From assembly GCA_024291935.2 (NCBI GenBank), contig CM044311.1, positions 22,033,001 to 22,097,000 of the forward strand: a DNA stretch of 64,000 nt, written 5' to 3'. Source of the DNA: Okapia johnstoni. Lineage: Eukaryota; Chordata; Mammalia; Artiodactyla; Giraffidae. A program made the translations under genes and the position numbers. Below are positions 47,369 through 58,040 of the stretch, piece after piece. The first letter of the stretch is position 1. Each line of letters starts with the position of its first letter. A model generated the notes under the pieces. That model had not been told where the DNA came from and made no database searches. It worked only from the letters and a program-made list of their open reading frames with translations.

Positions 47369-47924
47369 AGCTGCTGTTTGAGGATGATCACAAGGAAAAT
47401 TGAGAGGGATAAAACTTGATTAATAGCCTAAGAGTTAATATTCTCTGCCTAATGATGAGAGCTCTCATCCTTAGGATATCAGTGAACTGTGTTGAACAGA
47501 CATACTGCTCCAAAGACAATATTAACATATTTTAATAGAAATTGGCCTGGCACTGTAAAAAAGGTAGTTGGAATCTAGCTCTGTTTCTAAGCAGGAAATA
47601 TTCCTCCCTGGACAAAGATATTTAGATTCCCTCTTTACACAGCTTCATGATGAGGAAGACCCATTGTAGTAGTCCCAAATAATAACTATGGAAGCAATAA
47701 TTACATATCCCTCTTGAACATTGGCTAGTGCAGGTCTCAGATTTAATGGACAGAGACTGAATACTTTATAAGGGTTAAAAACAGAAGGTACCCCAAGCCA
47801 AGTAAGAACTATAAATAAAGCCACATCAGTTGAAGAATACAAAATTACTAATTTTAGCATTATCATAATTTTAATGCAGACTTGTAACCTGGCATCATAC
47901 CTTAATCTATTGTTCTGTGTAGGA
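47369..47924. other. unique sequence
   Basis: No gene or repeat recognised. Confidence 0.45.
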
Positions 47925-48105
47925 AGAATGTAGGAGCACTGGCTTTGAAGTCAAACAGCCTGGTTTGAAACTCTTATTTATCTAGTGGTATGATCTTGCA
48001 AAAGTCACTTACTTTCTTTGATCTTTTTAAATATCAGTGCAATTGTGAAAATTAAATTAGCCATATAAAAATGCTTAAAACATTATTAAACATTCTGAAT
48101 GCCTG
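47925..48105 (-). mobile_element. MIR SINE
   Basis: The plus strand shows the complement of MIR in order: 'gcactggctttgaagtcaaa', 'agcctggtttgaaactc', 'tcttgcaaaagtcacttact', 'gtgaaaattaaattagcc'. About 180 bases, clearly diverged. Confidence 0.8.
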
Positions 48106-48159
48106 TTATCCATATATGTATAACTTAAATTTACTTGTCATTATGCTGGTAAATTTATG

Positions 48160-48330
48160 CAAAATAATTTATAAATCCTTCTTCCAAACCTGGTAAGTAA
48201 GGACTGTTACAATGTCCATTGATATCATAGGAATATAAGGAATTTGAGTCAGAGAGAGCGTCTGTGACTTGCTCAGCTTATATAGTTTGAAAGTGACAAA
48301 GCTAGTGTTTTGACTCAGAACTTGACTATA
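48160..48330 (+). mobile_element. MIR SINE
   Basis: 'taaggactgttacaatgtcc', 'aggaatttgagtcagagaga', 'gtgacttgctcagcttatat', 'gaaagtgacaaagctagtg' follow the MIR 3' half in order. It lies in opposite orientation to the MIR just upstream. Confidence 0.7.
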
Positions 48331-49172
48331 TGTTTTTGTTAATTTAAAAATGTCTCCATATTGTTTAGAAATGTCTCCATACTGTTATTTTGAAAGCTAC
48401 AAAGATTAGATGATAAATTTATAGGCTAACAGTAATATAGCAGATGGACAAAGACAAAAGCAGGTTAACAGAACAAGGACAATTTAAGAAGATAGGACAG
48501 TGTTGGAGAATCCATAATAGTCCTGGATCTAGCAGTCTCTCTAGTCTTCTCCCTATAGATTTTAGGACATTACACAAAAAAGCATATTTTCACATTGCTA
48601 AAAAAAAAAAAAAAAAAAGCTTTCACCAATGCTAAAAATTATGGAGTTTAGCAATTCCAATGCTAAAAATTCCTTACAGCCCTTACTAATAATCTTATTG
48701 CCTTCATTTTACAGTTCAATCACAGTGTGACTTTTTTGGTTACTTGGAAAAGGGTAACTGGAGGTATACTGGTATCACCATTAAATTACTTGTGACAGTG
48801 GCTGTAGATTAACACAAATGTCTCTCCCCTAAGAACATGCCTCTGAAAATCCAATACAACAATTAAAAGCAAAGAATTCTGTACAGTCTGTAGAAGAAAA
48901 TATAAAAGATAACTGCTTCAACACCCTTCTCCTTAAAACACAGCACTGACATTTTGGTTCAGATAAAAATTTTACCCTGCAAGAATTCAGAAGTGATAGA
49001 AATAAAGAGAAATGAAGTGTTTTTTTTCCCCTATTGAGTATATTGATATCTGAATACACCAATAGGCATAAATAAGAATAAAATATTTCATCTAAATTTT
49101 GTATATTTTCCCTGTACTTATTTTATGCAAAAGGAGTTTTGCAAGAATAAATGATAAAAAATGAGCTGTGTT
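48331..49172. other. unique sequence with an A-run
   Basis: Contains (A)18-19 at 48600-48618, close to a short direct repeat of 'aatgctaaaaatt' (~48629-48641 and 48659-48671). No gene recognised. Confidence 0.5.
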
Positions 49173-49345
49173 TGTGTGTTTAGTTGCTTCAGTCGTGTCT
49201 GACTCTTTGCGACCCCAGGGACTATAGCCCACCAGTCTCCTCTGTCCAGGGGTAGTCTCCAGGCAAGAATACTGGAATGGGTTGCCATGCTCTCCTCCAG
49301 GGGATCCTCCCGACCCAGGGATCAAACCCAGGTTCCCTCATTGCT
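49173..49345 (-). mobile_element. Bov-tA SINE, head truncated
   Basis: Complement of the tail and body, ending within the box B-like region at ~49345 before the head is complete. Confidence 0.9.
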
Positions 49346-49599
49346 AATTCCTTTCAATTAATACTGAACAAATGAAAAATGAGAGGTCTGGTGATGATGC
49401 ATTCATATAACATAATTAAAATTTCCTCTCTTGAAATTTGAGTTATTGTTATCTGGAATCTTGGAAATATTGATCTCATATAAAGCTAAGATCCTAACAT
49501 AAATATGGTGGGGACAATTCCAAAATTATCTTAACCACAGACCCAGTTTTTGTTGCTGATTATTTGATTTGTTATGGATTTTATTGTTTACTTTTTTAG

Positions 49600-49746
49600 G
49601 GCAGCCCAGGTTGTTGTCTCAGATGGTAAAGAATCTGCCTGCAATGCAGGAGGCCTTAGTTCAATCCCTGGGTCGGGAAGATCCCCTGGAGAAGGAAATG
49701 GCAACCCACTCAGTCAGACATGACTGAGCGCTAATACTTTCACTTT
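49600..49746 (+). mobile_element. Bov-tA SINE with ~70-base internal deletion
   Basis: Head and body are normal up to 'atggcaacccactc' (49709), then join directly to the tail ('agtcagacatgactgagcg'). The middle part that usually contains 'cagtattcttgcctgg' is missing. Confidence 0.9.
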
Positions 49747-50237
49747 AAGGTTCATAAGAGTTACAGTGAAACACAAATAAAAATAATAATTATTTCTAAT
49801 AATCTAATCAGAAATAGAAACATTTCTGTTTAGCAAAAGTGTGTCTTTATAGACAATAATTTATATGATCTCCCTATTTTTTATTATTTACCTATTTATC
49901 TACATATCAATCATCTAGTGACCTATTTTATACGCTGCTTATAGAAACAGTTTGGCAATGACTTAAAATAGAAAAATCACATACTGCATATATCAATACT
50001 ATTTTTTTTCTCTCTTTTGTCCTCTTAATAATATTTTAAGCATATCTCTAAAATAAATTTGTTCCCAAGTTTAAAAGGAAACGTACAAGAATGTATGTTG
50101 CTCAAGGGAGCAATATTTAGAAGGTAAAACCTAAAAACAACTTACTGTTCATAAATAGAAGAGTTGATGTTTAAAGCACAGTGTAGTGTTGCCATGCTAT
50201 ATTATATGAGTTAAGATGAATTTGTGTTTTGTTGTTT
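49747..50237. other. unique AT-rich sequence
   Basis: No gene or repeat recognised. Confidence 0.5.
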
Positions 50238-50380
50238 TGTTGTTGTTGCTTAGTGGCTAAGTAGTATCTAATTCTTTTGCGACTCCTTGGACTGTAGCCC
50301 ACCTGGCTCTTCTGTCCTGTGGATTTCCCAGGCAAGAATATTGGAATGAGTTGCCATTTCCTTCTCCAGGGGATCTTCTT
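50238..50380 (-). mobile_element. Bov-tA SINE, head truncated
   Basis: Complement of tail and body. It ends at 'ccaggggatcttctt' (50380), without the tRNA-like head. An inverted repeat begins immediately after. Confidence 0.9.
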
Positions 50381-50387
50381 ATTTTTT

Positions 50388-50518
50388 ATTCTTTTCTCTT
50401 TATAAACATAAGATGGTCATATCGACTATGGTTAAGATGAATAAATTATATCAAAATAGCCATTTAGAGTTTCACCACACTCTATATGATCATCTTTTGT
50501 TTATAAAGAGAAAAGAAT
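50388..50518. repeat. inverted repeat with 35-base arms
   Basis: Left arm 50388-50422 and right arm 50484-50518 are reverse complements with two mismatches. The loop is 61 bases. Weaker complementarity may extend both outward (50371-50387 against 50519-50543) and inward. Confidence 0.9.
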
Positions 50519-50718
50519 CAAAATGAGAAAAGTATCCTTTGTAAGTACATATGTGGATGCTATAAGTTAATTTTTAGAAAGCAAAATAATTGTTAGCATT
50601 AACTTTCAGATAATGATCTTATGTTGGGGTGGGGTGAGGAAGCAGGAAATAGAATGAAGCAGCAGCATTTCAGCTCTTATTTGTGTGTGTGCACAGGGGA
50701 ATGGTTTCATAAGTTCTT

Positions 50719-50950
50719 AATTACATCATTGCTTTCCGGTGGCTCAGTGTTAAAGAATCCGCTTGCAATGCAGGGGACGTGGTTTCTACCCCTGGGTGAG
50801 AAGATCCCCTGGAGGAGGGCATGGCAACCTACGCCAGTATTCCTGCCTGGAAAATCCCATGGACAGAAAAACCTGGCAGGTTAAGGTCCATGAGTTGCAA
50901 AGAGTCAGACACGACTGAAGTGAATGAGCATGAATATGAATTACATCCTT
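50719..50950 (+). mobile_element. Bov-tA SINE with target-site duplication
   Basis: The body is 50731-50938. Flanks aattacatcatt (50719-50730) and aattacatcctt (50939-50950) differ at one base. Confidence 0.95.
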
Positions 50951-50991
50951 AAAATGGCTAAAAATAAAGCAGATTGTGCATAAATTTATGC

Positions 50992-51011
50992 TGTGTGTGT
51001 GTGTGTGTGTT
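50992..51011. repeat. (GT)n microsatellite
   Basis: About 10 GT units, adjoining a CHR-type SINE. Confidence 0.9.
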
Positions 51012-51236
51012 TAATTTATTTTATTTTTGGCTGCACTGGGTCTTCATTGTTGCATGCAGGCTTTCTCTAGTGGCAGCAAGCGGGGCTATTCTTCGTTGTG
51101 GTGTGCAGGCGTCTCATTGTGGTGACTTCTCTTGTCGCAGAGCATAGGGTCTAGGGTGAATGGGGTCAGTAATTGTGGCCTACAGGCTTAGTTGCCCCGT
51201 GACATGGAGAATCTTCCTAGATCAGGGTCAACAGTG
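51012..51236 (-). mobile_element. CHR-type SINE
   Basis: 'ttggctgcactgggtcttca', 'ggctttctctagtggcagca', 'ctattcttcgttgtggtg' and 'cttagttgccccgtgacatg' are hallmarks of the cetartiodactyl CHR SINE in complement. The head is truncated at ~51236. Confidence 0.85.
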
Positions 51237-52017
51237 AAGTCCAATATGAGTGTCTTTTGACTCAAAAATTCTGATAAATGCTCTTCTTTGAACAAAGGTA
51301 CCCCCAACATATACATTCATACAGACCACAAAACACAAAAACACATAGATACCTAAAGTAACTTATTGCTAACAACATGTTTAAAACAAGTGTGAATCAG
51401 TTACACTAGATGTGATTTAGCATGAGAACTATTGGTATGATAAATCATAAAATATTTAAAGGATGACAAATTATCTTCCAGAGTTGCAGAATATTTCTGT
51501 TTCATGACTCACATTGAAATTATGAAAGTGAAAATTTGAGTTCAGTTTTAGAAGTAAGTGAATATTCAAGGGTTTCACTTACCTCGATAATATAACCGTA
51601 ATGTTCCACTTTACAGCAAACTATTTGGTTACATTCACAGTGATAAAATGGGTGATTTAGTGACTAACAGATTTAATCGGTCTCTTTTATTATATATTAT
51701 TTCTACTCTTTTATAAAATATGTGTTGAACTTAACGGGTGAACTTTCACTTCTACAGCATTTGAACATGTGCATCTCAAATAATCAGTACTTTCTCATGG
51801 GAGCAATTAGCAATTCTGTTTTAGAGCTCAGAGCACAACAAAGTGTAGAAACATTTTATGTAGGATAATATGTCCTTTATTTAACAGAAATGACTATAAA
51901 CTATCAAGCATCAGATACATGAATGAACAGATAAATTCAAATATGTATCTGGGATTCATAACAGTTTTAATTGAACCTCACATTATTTATATTTAGCCAT
52001 TCTGGAAAGTTTATTAC
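51237..52017. other. unique AT-rich sequence
   Basis: No gene or repeat recognised. Confidence 0.5.
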
Positions 52018-54008
52018 ACAAGGGAACATTTCATGCAAAGATGGGGTCAATAAAGGACAGAAATGGTATGGACCTAACAGAAGCAGAAGATATTAAGAAG
52101 AGGTGGCAAGAATACACAGAAGAACTATAAAAAAAAAAAAAAAAAGAACGATCTTCACGACCCAGATAATCACAATGGTGTGATCACTCACCTAGAGCCA
52201 GACATCCTGGAATGTGAAGCCAAGTGGGCCTTAGGAAGCATCACTACGAACAAAGCTAGTGGAGGTGATGGAATTCCAGTTGAGCTATTTCAAATCCTAA
52301 AGATGATGCTGTGAAAGTGCTGCACTCAATATGTCAGCAAATTTGGAAAATTCAGCATTGGCCACAGGACTGGAAAGGTCAGTTTTCATCCCAATTCCAA
52401 AGAAAGGCAATGCCAAAGAATGCTCAAACTACCATACAATTGCTTTCATCTCACACGCTAGTAAAGTAATGTTCAAAATTATCCAAGCCAGGCTTTAGCA
52501 ATACGTGAACTGTGAACTTCCAGATGTTCAAGCTGGATTTAGAAAAGGCAGAGAAACCAGAGATCAAATTGCCAACATCCGCTGGATCATCGAAAAAGCA
52601 AGAGAGTTCCAGAAAAACATCTATTTCTGCTTTATTGACTATCTCAAAGCCTTTGACTGTGTGGATCACAATAAACTGTGGAAAATTCTGAAAGAGATGG
52701 GAATACCAGGCCACCTGACCTGCCTCTTGAGAAACCTGTATGCAGGTCAGGAAGCAACAGTTTAAACTGGACATGGAACTGGAACAGTTAGACTGGTTCC
52801 AAATAGGAAAAGGAGTATGTCAAGGCTGTATATTGTCACCGTGGTTATTTAACTTATATTCAGAGTACATCATGAGAAACTTTGGGCTGGATGAAGCACA
52901 AGCTGGAATCAAGATTGCCAGGAGAAATATCAATAACCTCAGATAAGCAGATGACACCACCCTTACAGCAAGAAGAACTAAAGAGCCTCTTGATGAAAGT
53001 GAACGAGGAGAGTGAAAAAATTGGCTTAAAGCTCAACATTCAGAAAACTAAGATCATGGCATCTGGTCCCATCACTTCACGGCAAATAGATGGGGAAACA
53101 GTGGAAACAGTGGCTGACTTAACTTTTGGGGGGTTCTCCAAAATCACTGCAGATGGTGATTGCAGCCATGAAATTAAAAGATGCTTATTCCTTGAAAGGA
53201 AAGTTATGACCAACCTAGACAGCATATTAAAAAGCAGAGACATGACTTTGTCAACAAAGGTCTGTCTAGTCAAGGCCATGCTTTTTCCAGTAGTTATGTA
53301 TGGATGTGAAAGTTGGACTATAAAGAAAGCTGCTGCTGCTGCTAAGTTGCTTTAGCCCTATCTGACTCTGTGCGACCCCGCAGGTGGCAGCCCACTAGGC
53401 TCTGCCATCCCTGGGATTCTCCAGGCAAGAACACTGGAGTGGGTTGTCATTTTCCTTCTCCAATGTATGAAAGTGAAAGTGAAAGTGAGGTCGCTCAGTC
53501 ATGTCCGACTGTTTGCGACCCCAAGGATTGCAGCCCACCAGGCTCCCCTGTCCATGGGATTTTCCAGGCAAGAGTGCTGGAGTGGGTTGCCATTGCCTTC
53601 TCTGAAAGAAAGCTGAGTGCAGAAGAATTGATTCTTTTGAACTGTGGTGTTGGAGAAGACTCTTGAGAGTCCCTGGGACTGCAAGGAGATCCAACCAGTC
53701 CATCCTAAAGGAAATCAGTCCTGGATGTTCATTGGAAGTACTGATGTTGAAGCTGAAACTCTAACACTTTGTCTACCTCATGCGAAGAGTTGACTCACTG
53801 GAAAAGACCCTGATTCTGGGAATGATTGGGGGCAGGAGGAGAAGGGGACGACAGAGGATGAGATGGCTGGATGGCATCACCGACTCGATGGACATGAGTT
53901 TGGGTAGACATTGAGAGTTGGTGATGGACAGGGAGGCCTGGCGTGCTGCGGTTAATGGGGTTGCAAAGACTCGGACACGACCGAGCAACTGAACTGAACT
54001 GAACTGAC
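52018..54008 (+). mobile_element. BovB LINE, 5'-truncated, split by a Bov-A2
   Basis: Starts in the endonuclease-RT linker ('caagggaacatttcatgc') and runs through the RT to a CTGAA tail at 53990-54008. An A-run of ~17 at 52129-52145 is an internal expansion. The element is interrupted at 53333-53604 by a SINE. The RT frames are 52505-52765 ([15 protein letters not shown]) and 52882-53355. Confidence 0.96.
53322..53615 (-). mobile_element. Bov-A2 SINE dimer inserted in BovB, perfect target-site duplication
   Basis: The SINE is 53333-53604, starting with (GCT)n, the complement of the AGC tail, and containing two Bov-A units. The 11-base target aaagaaagctg is repeated exactly at 53322-53332 and 53605-53615. 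Removing the insert restores a continuous BovB. Confidence 0.97.
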
Positions 54009-54129
54009 ACTGATATTAATTTGTTATTTAATGGAAAATTAAAGTAGGTAATCTGACTTTTTTTTTACGTAGTATACAGAAAAATAGACAAATAGAATGT
54101 CTTGTATGAAATGATGTTTTTCTTTTTTC
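54009..54129. other. short T-rich interval
   Basis: T-rich low-complexity sequence with no other feature. Confidence 0.45.
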
Positions 54130-54336
54130 CTTTTTAATTATGGTAAAATTCCCCAAATTTATTTTAAACAGTTCAATGGCATTAAATGCATTCCCATTGT
54201 TGTATAACCATCACCATCATTCATCTGCAGAAATGTTTTCCTCTTTCAAAACTGAAACTCTGAATCTTTTAATAATAACTCTCCATTCCTCCTTCCTCCA
54301 CTCACAGCCTAAGACAACTACCATCATCTATTTTCT
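54130..54336 (-). mobile_element. old L1 3' region fragment
   Basis: 'ttcaatggcattaaatgcat', 'cattgttgtataaccatcac' and 'actgaaactctgaatctttt' match, in order, a common old mammalian L1-associated 3' sequence in complement. The strand is inferred from that. Confidence 0.5.
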
Positions 54337-54369
54337 ATAGCAGATTTGCCCACGCTTAATGTGATAGTG

Positions 54370-54386
54370 TCTATCTATCTATCTAT
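54370..54386. repeat. (CTAT)n microsatellite
   Basis: About four tetranucleotide units. Confidence 0.85.
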
Positions 54387-54397
54387 TCATTTTTGCT

Positions 54398-54560
54398 CAT
54401 TTATTTCTCAAAGGTTTGGATGCTAGGAAGTCCAAGATCAGGGCAGAAGCCAATCAGGTGTCTGGGGAAGACACCCTTTTGGTTTGTAGGTTACTTTCAG
54501 TTTAAATCATCTCATGGTGGAGAGCAGATTGAGAAAGAAAGAGAGAGGGGGAGTGAAAGA
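54398..54560. repeat. unassigned old interspersed repeat
   Basis: 'ggatgctaggaagtccaaga' followed by 'tcaggtgtctgggg' and 'ctcatggtggagag' resembles a frequent mammalian repeat. I cannot name the family. Simple AG-rich sequence follows. Confidence 0.35.
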
Positions 54561-54607
54561 CAGATTGTATTCTCCTCTTTCTTTCTCAGGTTTACTGAGT
54601 TATGATG

Positions 54608-54739
54608 GTTTGATGGTTTAGTCACTAAGTCGTGCCCAACTCGTGCAACCCCATGGACTGTAGCTAGCCAGGCTCCCCTGCTCATGGGATTCTCCAGGCA
54701 AGAATACTGGAGTGGGCTTGCCATTTCCTTCTTCAAGTA
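54608..54739 (-). mobile_element. Bov-tA SINE, head truncated
   Basis: Complement of the tail and body to 'ccatttccttcttcaa', then cut short. The following sequence (54740-54790, 'ttgaggtataattgacaat') looks like an old L1 3' end in complement. Confidence 0.85.
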
Positions 54740-54790
54740 TTGAGGTATAATTGACAATAAAAGTGTATGTATTTAAGGAATACTTTTTGA
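54740..54790 (-). mobile_element. old L1 3' end scrap
   Basis: 'attgaggtataattgacaat' followed by 'gtatgtatttaagg' resembles the complement of an old L1 3' terminus. Very short. Confidence 0.45.
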
Positions 54791-57516
54791 TGACCCAATT
54801 ATATGGAAATCATATAGAAGCACAATTGTTTTCCTTTAATCATGTTTTTATATTCTCTTTAGGTTGATATGTATTTTAAAGTCATTGCTATAATGAGCAA
54901 CTTTTGAAAAAATTGTTTCTAAAACATTAAAATGTACCATTTAAAATGCATTTAGCACCAATTTCTTCAGAATGAACAGAAAAGTACAGATATAGAATAC
55001 TAAAATTTGTATAAATGTTTCAATATTTTTTGAAATTGATTAGTGGTTCAGTAACAAATAGAAATTTTGTGTTAGATGAAGAATATTTTAAATAAAAGAA
55101 TAACAGTTTAATAACTTTCTCTGATGATAATTTGAACTTTTTTTTTTTTTTTTTTTGCTCAGTTTACACTTTAAAAATAAATTGATGGGAGGTATAGAGG
55201 GTTTTTGGTGATAGTTACAAATAATTCTGTGAAAGAGTATAAATCAGATTCTAAAATAAAACCATGGATCTTTTTTTAAACCTGTTTTCTTGAAGTTGAA
55301 ATAATTCATGCTAATTTATTTATAATATTTTCTTTCTATTATACCTCACAAACTGCAGTTTCAGTTAACCACATATCTGTGAACTTATATTTAATCTTGA
55401 GTGTAAGATAGCCAACTTTGTGTTATACAAAACTAACTTTTCTTGTTTTCCATTTTAAATTATTTTGTTGATTGCTATGTTAATTTTCAAGACAGTGAAA
55501 TTAAAATGAGTCTGTTTGAGAACACACCTGGTAACAGAAATAACAGTGAGGCAAAACTTAGAACCGTTGCTGTGGATATCCTACCTTGTCTCTTGTATTT
55601 AAATATTTTTAGATATTTAAAACCAGTAAATATTTTATTCTTTAAAAATGAGACTCAGTAATCAGAAACCTGACAGTCTCTTGAAGTACCAGGATAATTC
55701 ACGGGCATCTAAGTTGACATCAGTGTTCTCTCCATAGTAATTCTCCCCCATTTATCATTTGGATCATCTTTGCATCAACGTTTTACAAACAACAATTCTT
55801 ACAGTTGTTTAATGACTGAGTTTTTTGGTGCCAAATGTTGTATATTTGCTACCAGCTTGTAATAGAGCTGATACAGTAACTACATGCATGTTCCTTATAT
55901 CTCCATTTCATGCCTTCAAAATAAAGTTAACAACCTCTTAATGGAGAAAAATAAGTAGTTCTTACTCTATTGCTTCCTGAAGAATTTTCCAGAGAAGACC
56001 ATCACTACCATAAATTCCATCTTTAATTAGGAGGCCATCAGTCTATTTTATGGGTTTTGATGGATTTATCGCTCCCACTGTGAAAGTGAACTGATCCATG
56101 CAAAGCTAATCTTCCTAGCAGAAATAAGCCTCTAGTACAGGACAAATGAAAGACACCTAAGTAATAGAGAATCCCTATGTTCTTCATCAAATGTATGGGG
56201 AAGTGTTTAATAAAAGAAAAATAACACACAGTATCAAAGAGAAGTATTCTTTTATACAGCAAATAATGTCTCAAAAATTTTCCATTATGAAGTATGTATA
56301 GAGAGTAGATACACACAGCAATTCAATCTGGGCATTTATTCTTTAGTTACTTAAATTTCTCAGAATTTTTTAGCATTACCAATTTTTTCAAGTTTAAAAA
56401 AAATCCATAGTAGCCTAGCAGGATTGCAGTTTATCAGCATTTCATAGTTATAAATCATGTTAAGGCATTCATAAACATTATTTTCTATTCCCTTACATAA
56501 TCCATTTAACTATCCCTTAAAAGAGCATAAGCAGACATTCAAAGAGCAATGAAGTGTGAAAGATAGACACTCCCTTGGAAATATTTTATAACCTTTAAAT
56601 AGTTGACGGAAGAGACAATTTGGAAAAAATACTGGAGAGATGTATAACTCCGATACAAATTATAGAAGTGTAACTTTAGGCATTCTCTTTCTTTCCTAAA
56701 ATGCTTAGTTTTTCTTGGCACCTTCTCCATATTTGACCTTGTATTCCCAAAATTCTGTATAATCTTTCTTCTTTATACTCATGAATATTGAGGTCACAGC
56801 ATAAGATCACTTTGTATATTTCTCATTTTATTTAATTCTGCTTATTTCCCACCATAGTTCTTAGTTAAAATCTCTCGTACTGACCTTTATTTGCAATATT
56901 TTGTTGTCAAAAGTAATATTTTTCAATTTCACAAGTATATAAATATTTTATTTTTTACCCATCTTTACATTGTAAAGCTACCACTAACTTGACTAGTCTT
57001 TACAAAATAATTGTGCCTGTTTTAGGAATATAATTGAAATCATTAGTTTGTACTATTTAGTGTGTGGTTTTTCTTAGTCAATTTTATTTGCATGAGATTT
57101 CACCCTTTGTGAGTGTGTGTATGTGTTTGTTTTCATGTACCAATTTATTTCTCTCTCTTACTGATGTATGGTATTAGATGAAATAAATTTTGGGCAATAA
57201 TTAGTTATTAATCATATTCAATAAAGTTGCTAGATATACTTTGCTTTATTTTTTCCTAAAAAAAACTTGTTTTAAGAATTCCAAATTTACAGAAAAGCTT
57301 CAAGAATATTTGCCATATTTTTTGGCTTTTTCTGTCTCTTTCATATATGTGTTGGTTTGTTTTATTTTTGCTGAACCATTTAAGCAGGTGGTGTAGATGT
57401 CATTCCATTTTAACCTAAATACTTTATTATGTTTCTCCTGAAAGAAGAAATAAAGTGTGTTATGTAATGGAGAAAACATTATCACACACAAAATGATAAA
57501 GTTTTACAGAAATTTT
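54791..57516. other. 2.7 kb unique AT-rich sequence
   Basis: Contains a T-run of ~19 at 55138-55156. The small frames at 55443-55661 (plus), 56038-56316 (minus) and 57300-57491 (minus) have no domain. Nothing supports a gene. Confidence 0.5.
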
Positions 57517-57785
57517 ATCTAATATTACATTATTGTTGTTCTTTAGTCACTAAATCGTGTCCACCTCTCTGTGACCCCATGGACTCTAGCCCACCAGGCT
57601 TTTCTGTCCATGGGATTTCCCAGGCAATACACTGGAGTGGGTTACCATTTCCTTCTCCAGGGGATCTTCCTGACCCATTGATCAAAGCCACATCTCCTGT
57701 GTTGGCAGGTGGATTCTTTACCACTGAGTCATTCTTTACCACTGGGAAGTGGATTCTTTACCACTGGGAAGCACATCTAATATTA
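57517..57785 (-). mobile_element. Bov-tA SINE with perfect target-site duplication and triplicated head segment
   Basis: The body is 57528-57774. The exact 11-base flanks atctaatatta lie at 57517-57527 and 57775-57785. Near the head, a ~21-base unit (attctttaccactg...) occurs three times in tandem between 57711 and 57772, where one copy is usual. Confidence 0.95.
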
Positions 57786-57904
57786 TACCCATATCCAGAT
57801 TTCTCCAACTATTCAGTATTGTTGTTTTTCCTTTATAGTTTTGTTGTTGCTATCGCTGTTTTAGTCTCTGTTCTCTATTTTTATTTTTAGAGAGGGGATA
57901 GATA

Positions 57905-58040
57905 TGAATAACTTAAGATAGTATCACCAACTCTATGGACGTGAAAGAAGATAGTGAAGGACAGGGGAGCTTGGCGTGCTGCAGTCCATGGGGTCACAAA
58001 GAGTCAGATATGAGATAGCAACTGAACAACAATAACAAAT
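57905..58040 (+). mobile_element. BovB LINE, old 3' terminal fragment
   Basis: 'agtatcaccaactctatgga', 'ggcgtgctgcagtccatggg' and a tail of AAC repeats ('gaacaacaataacaa'). Only the last ~135 bases are present. The AAC-type tail matches the old copy at 13880-14577. Confidence 0.82.

Noticed and set aside
56038..56316. 92-codon minus-strand frame considered as an exon
   Set aside because: No recognisable domain, no coding bias visible and no splice context.
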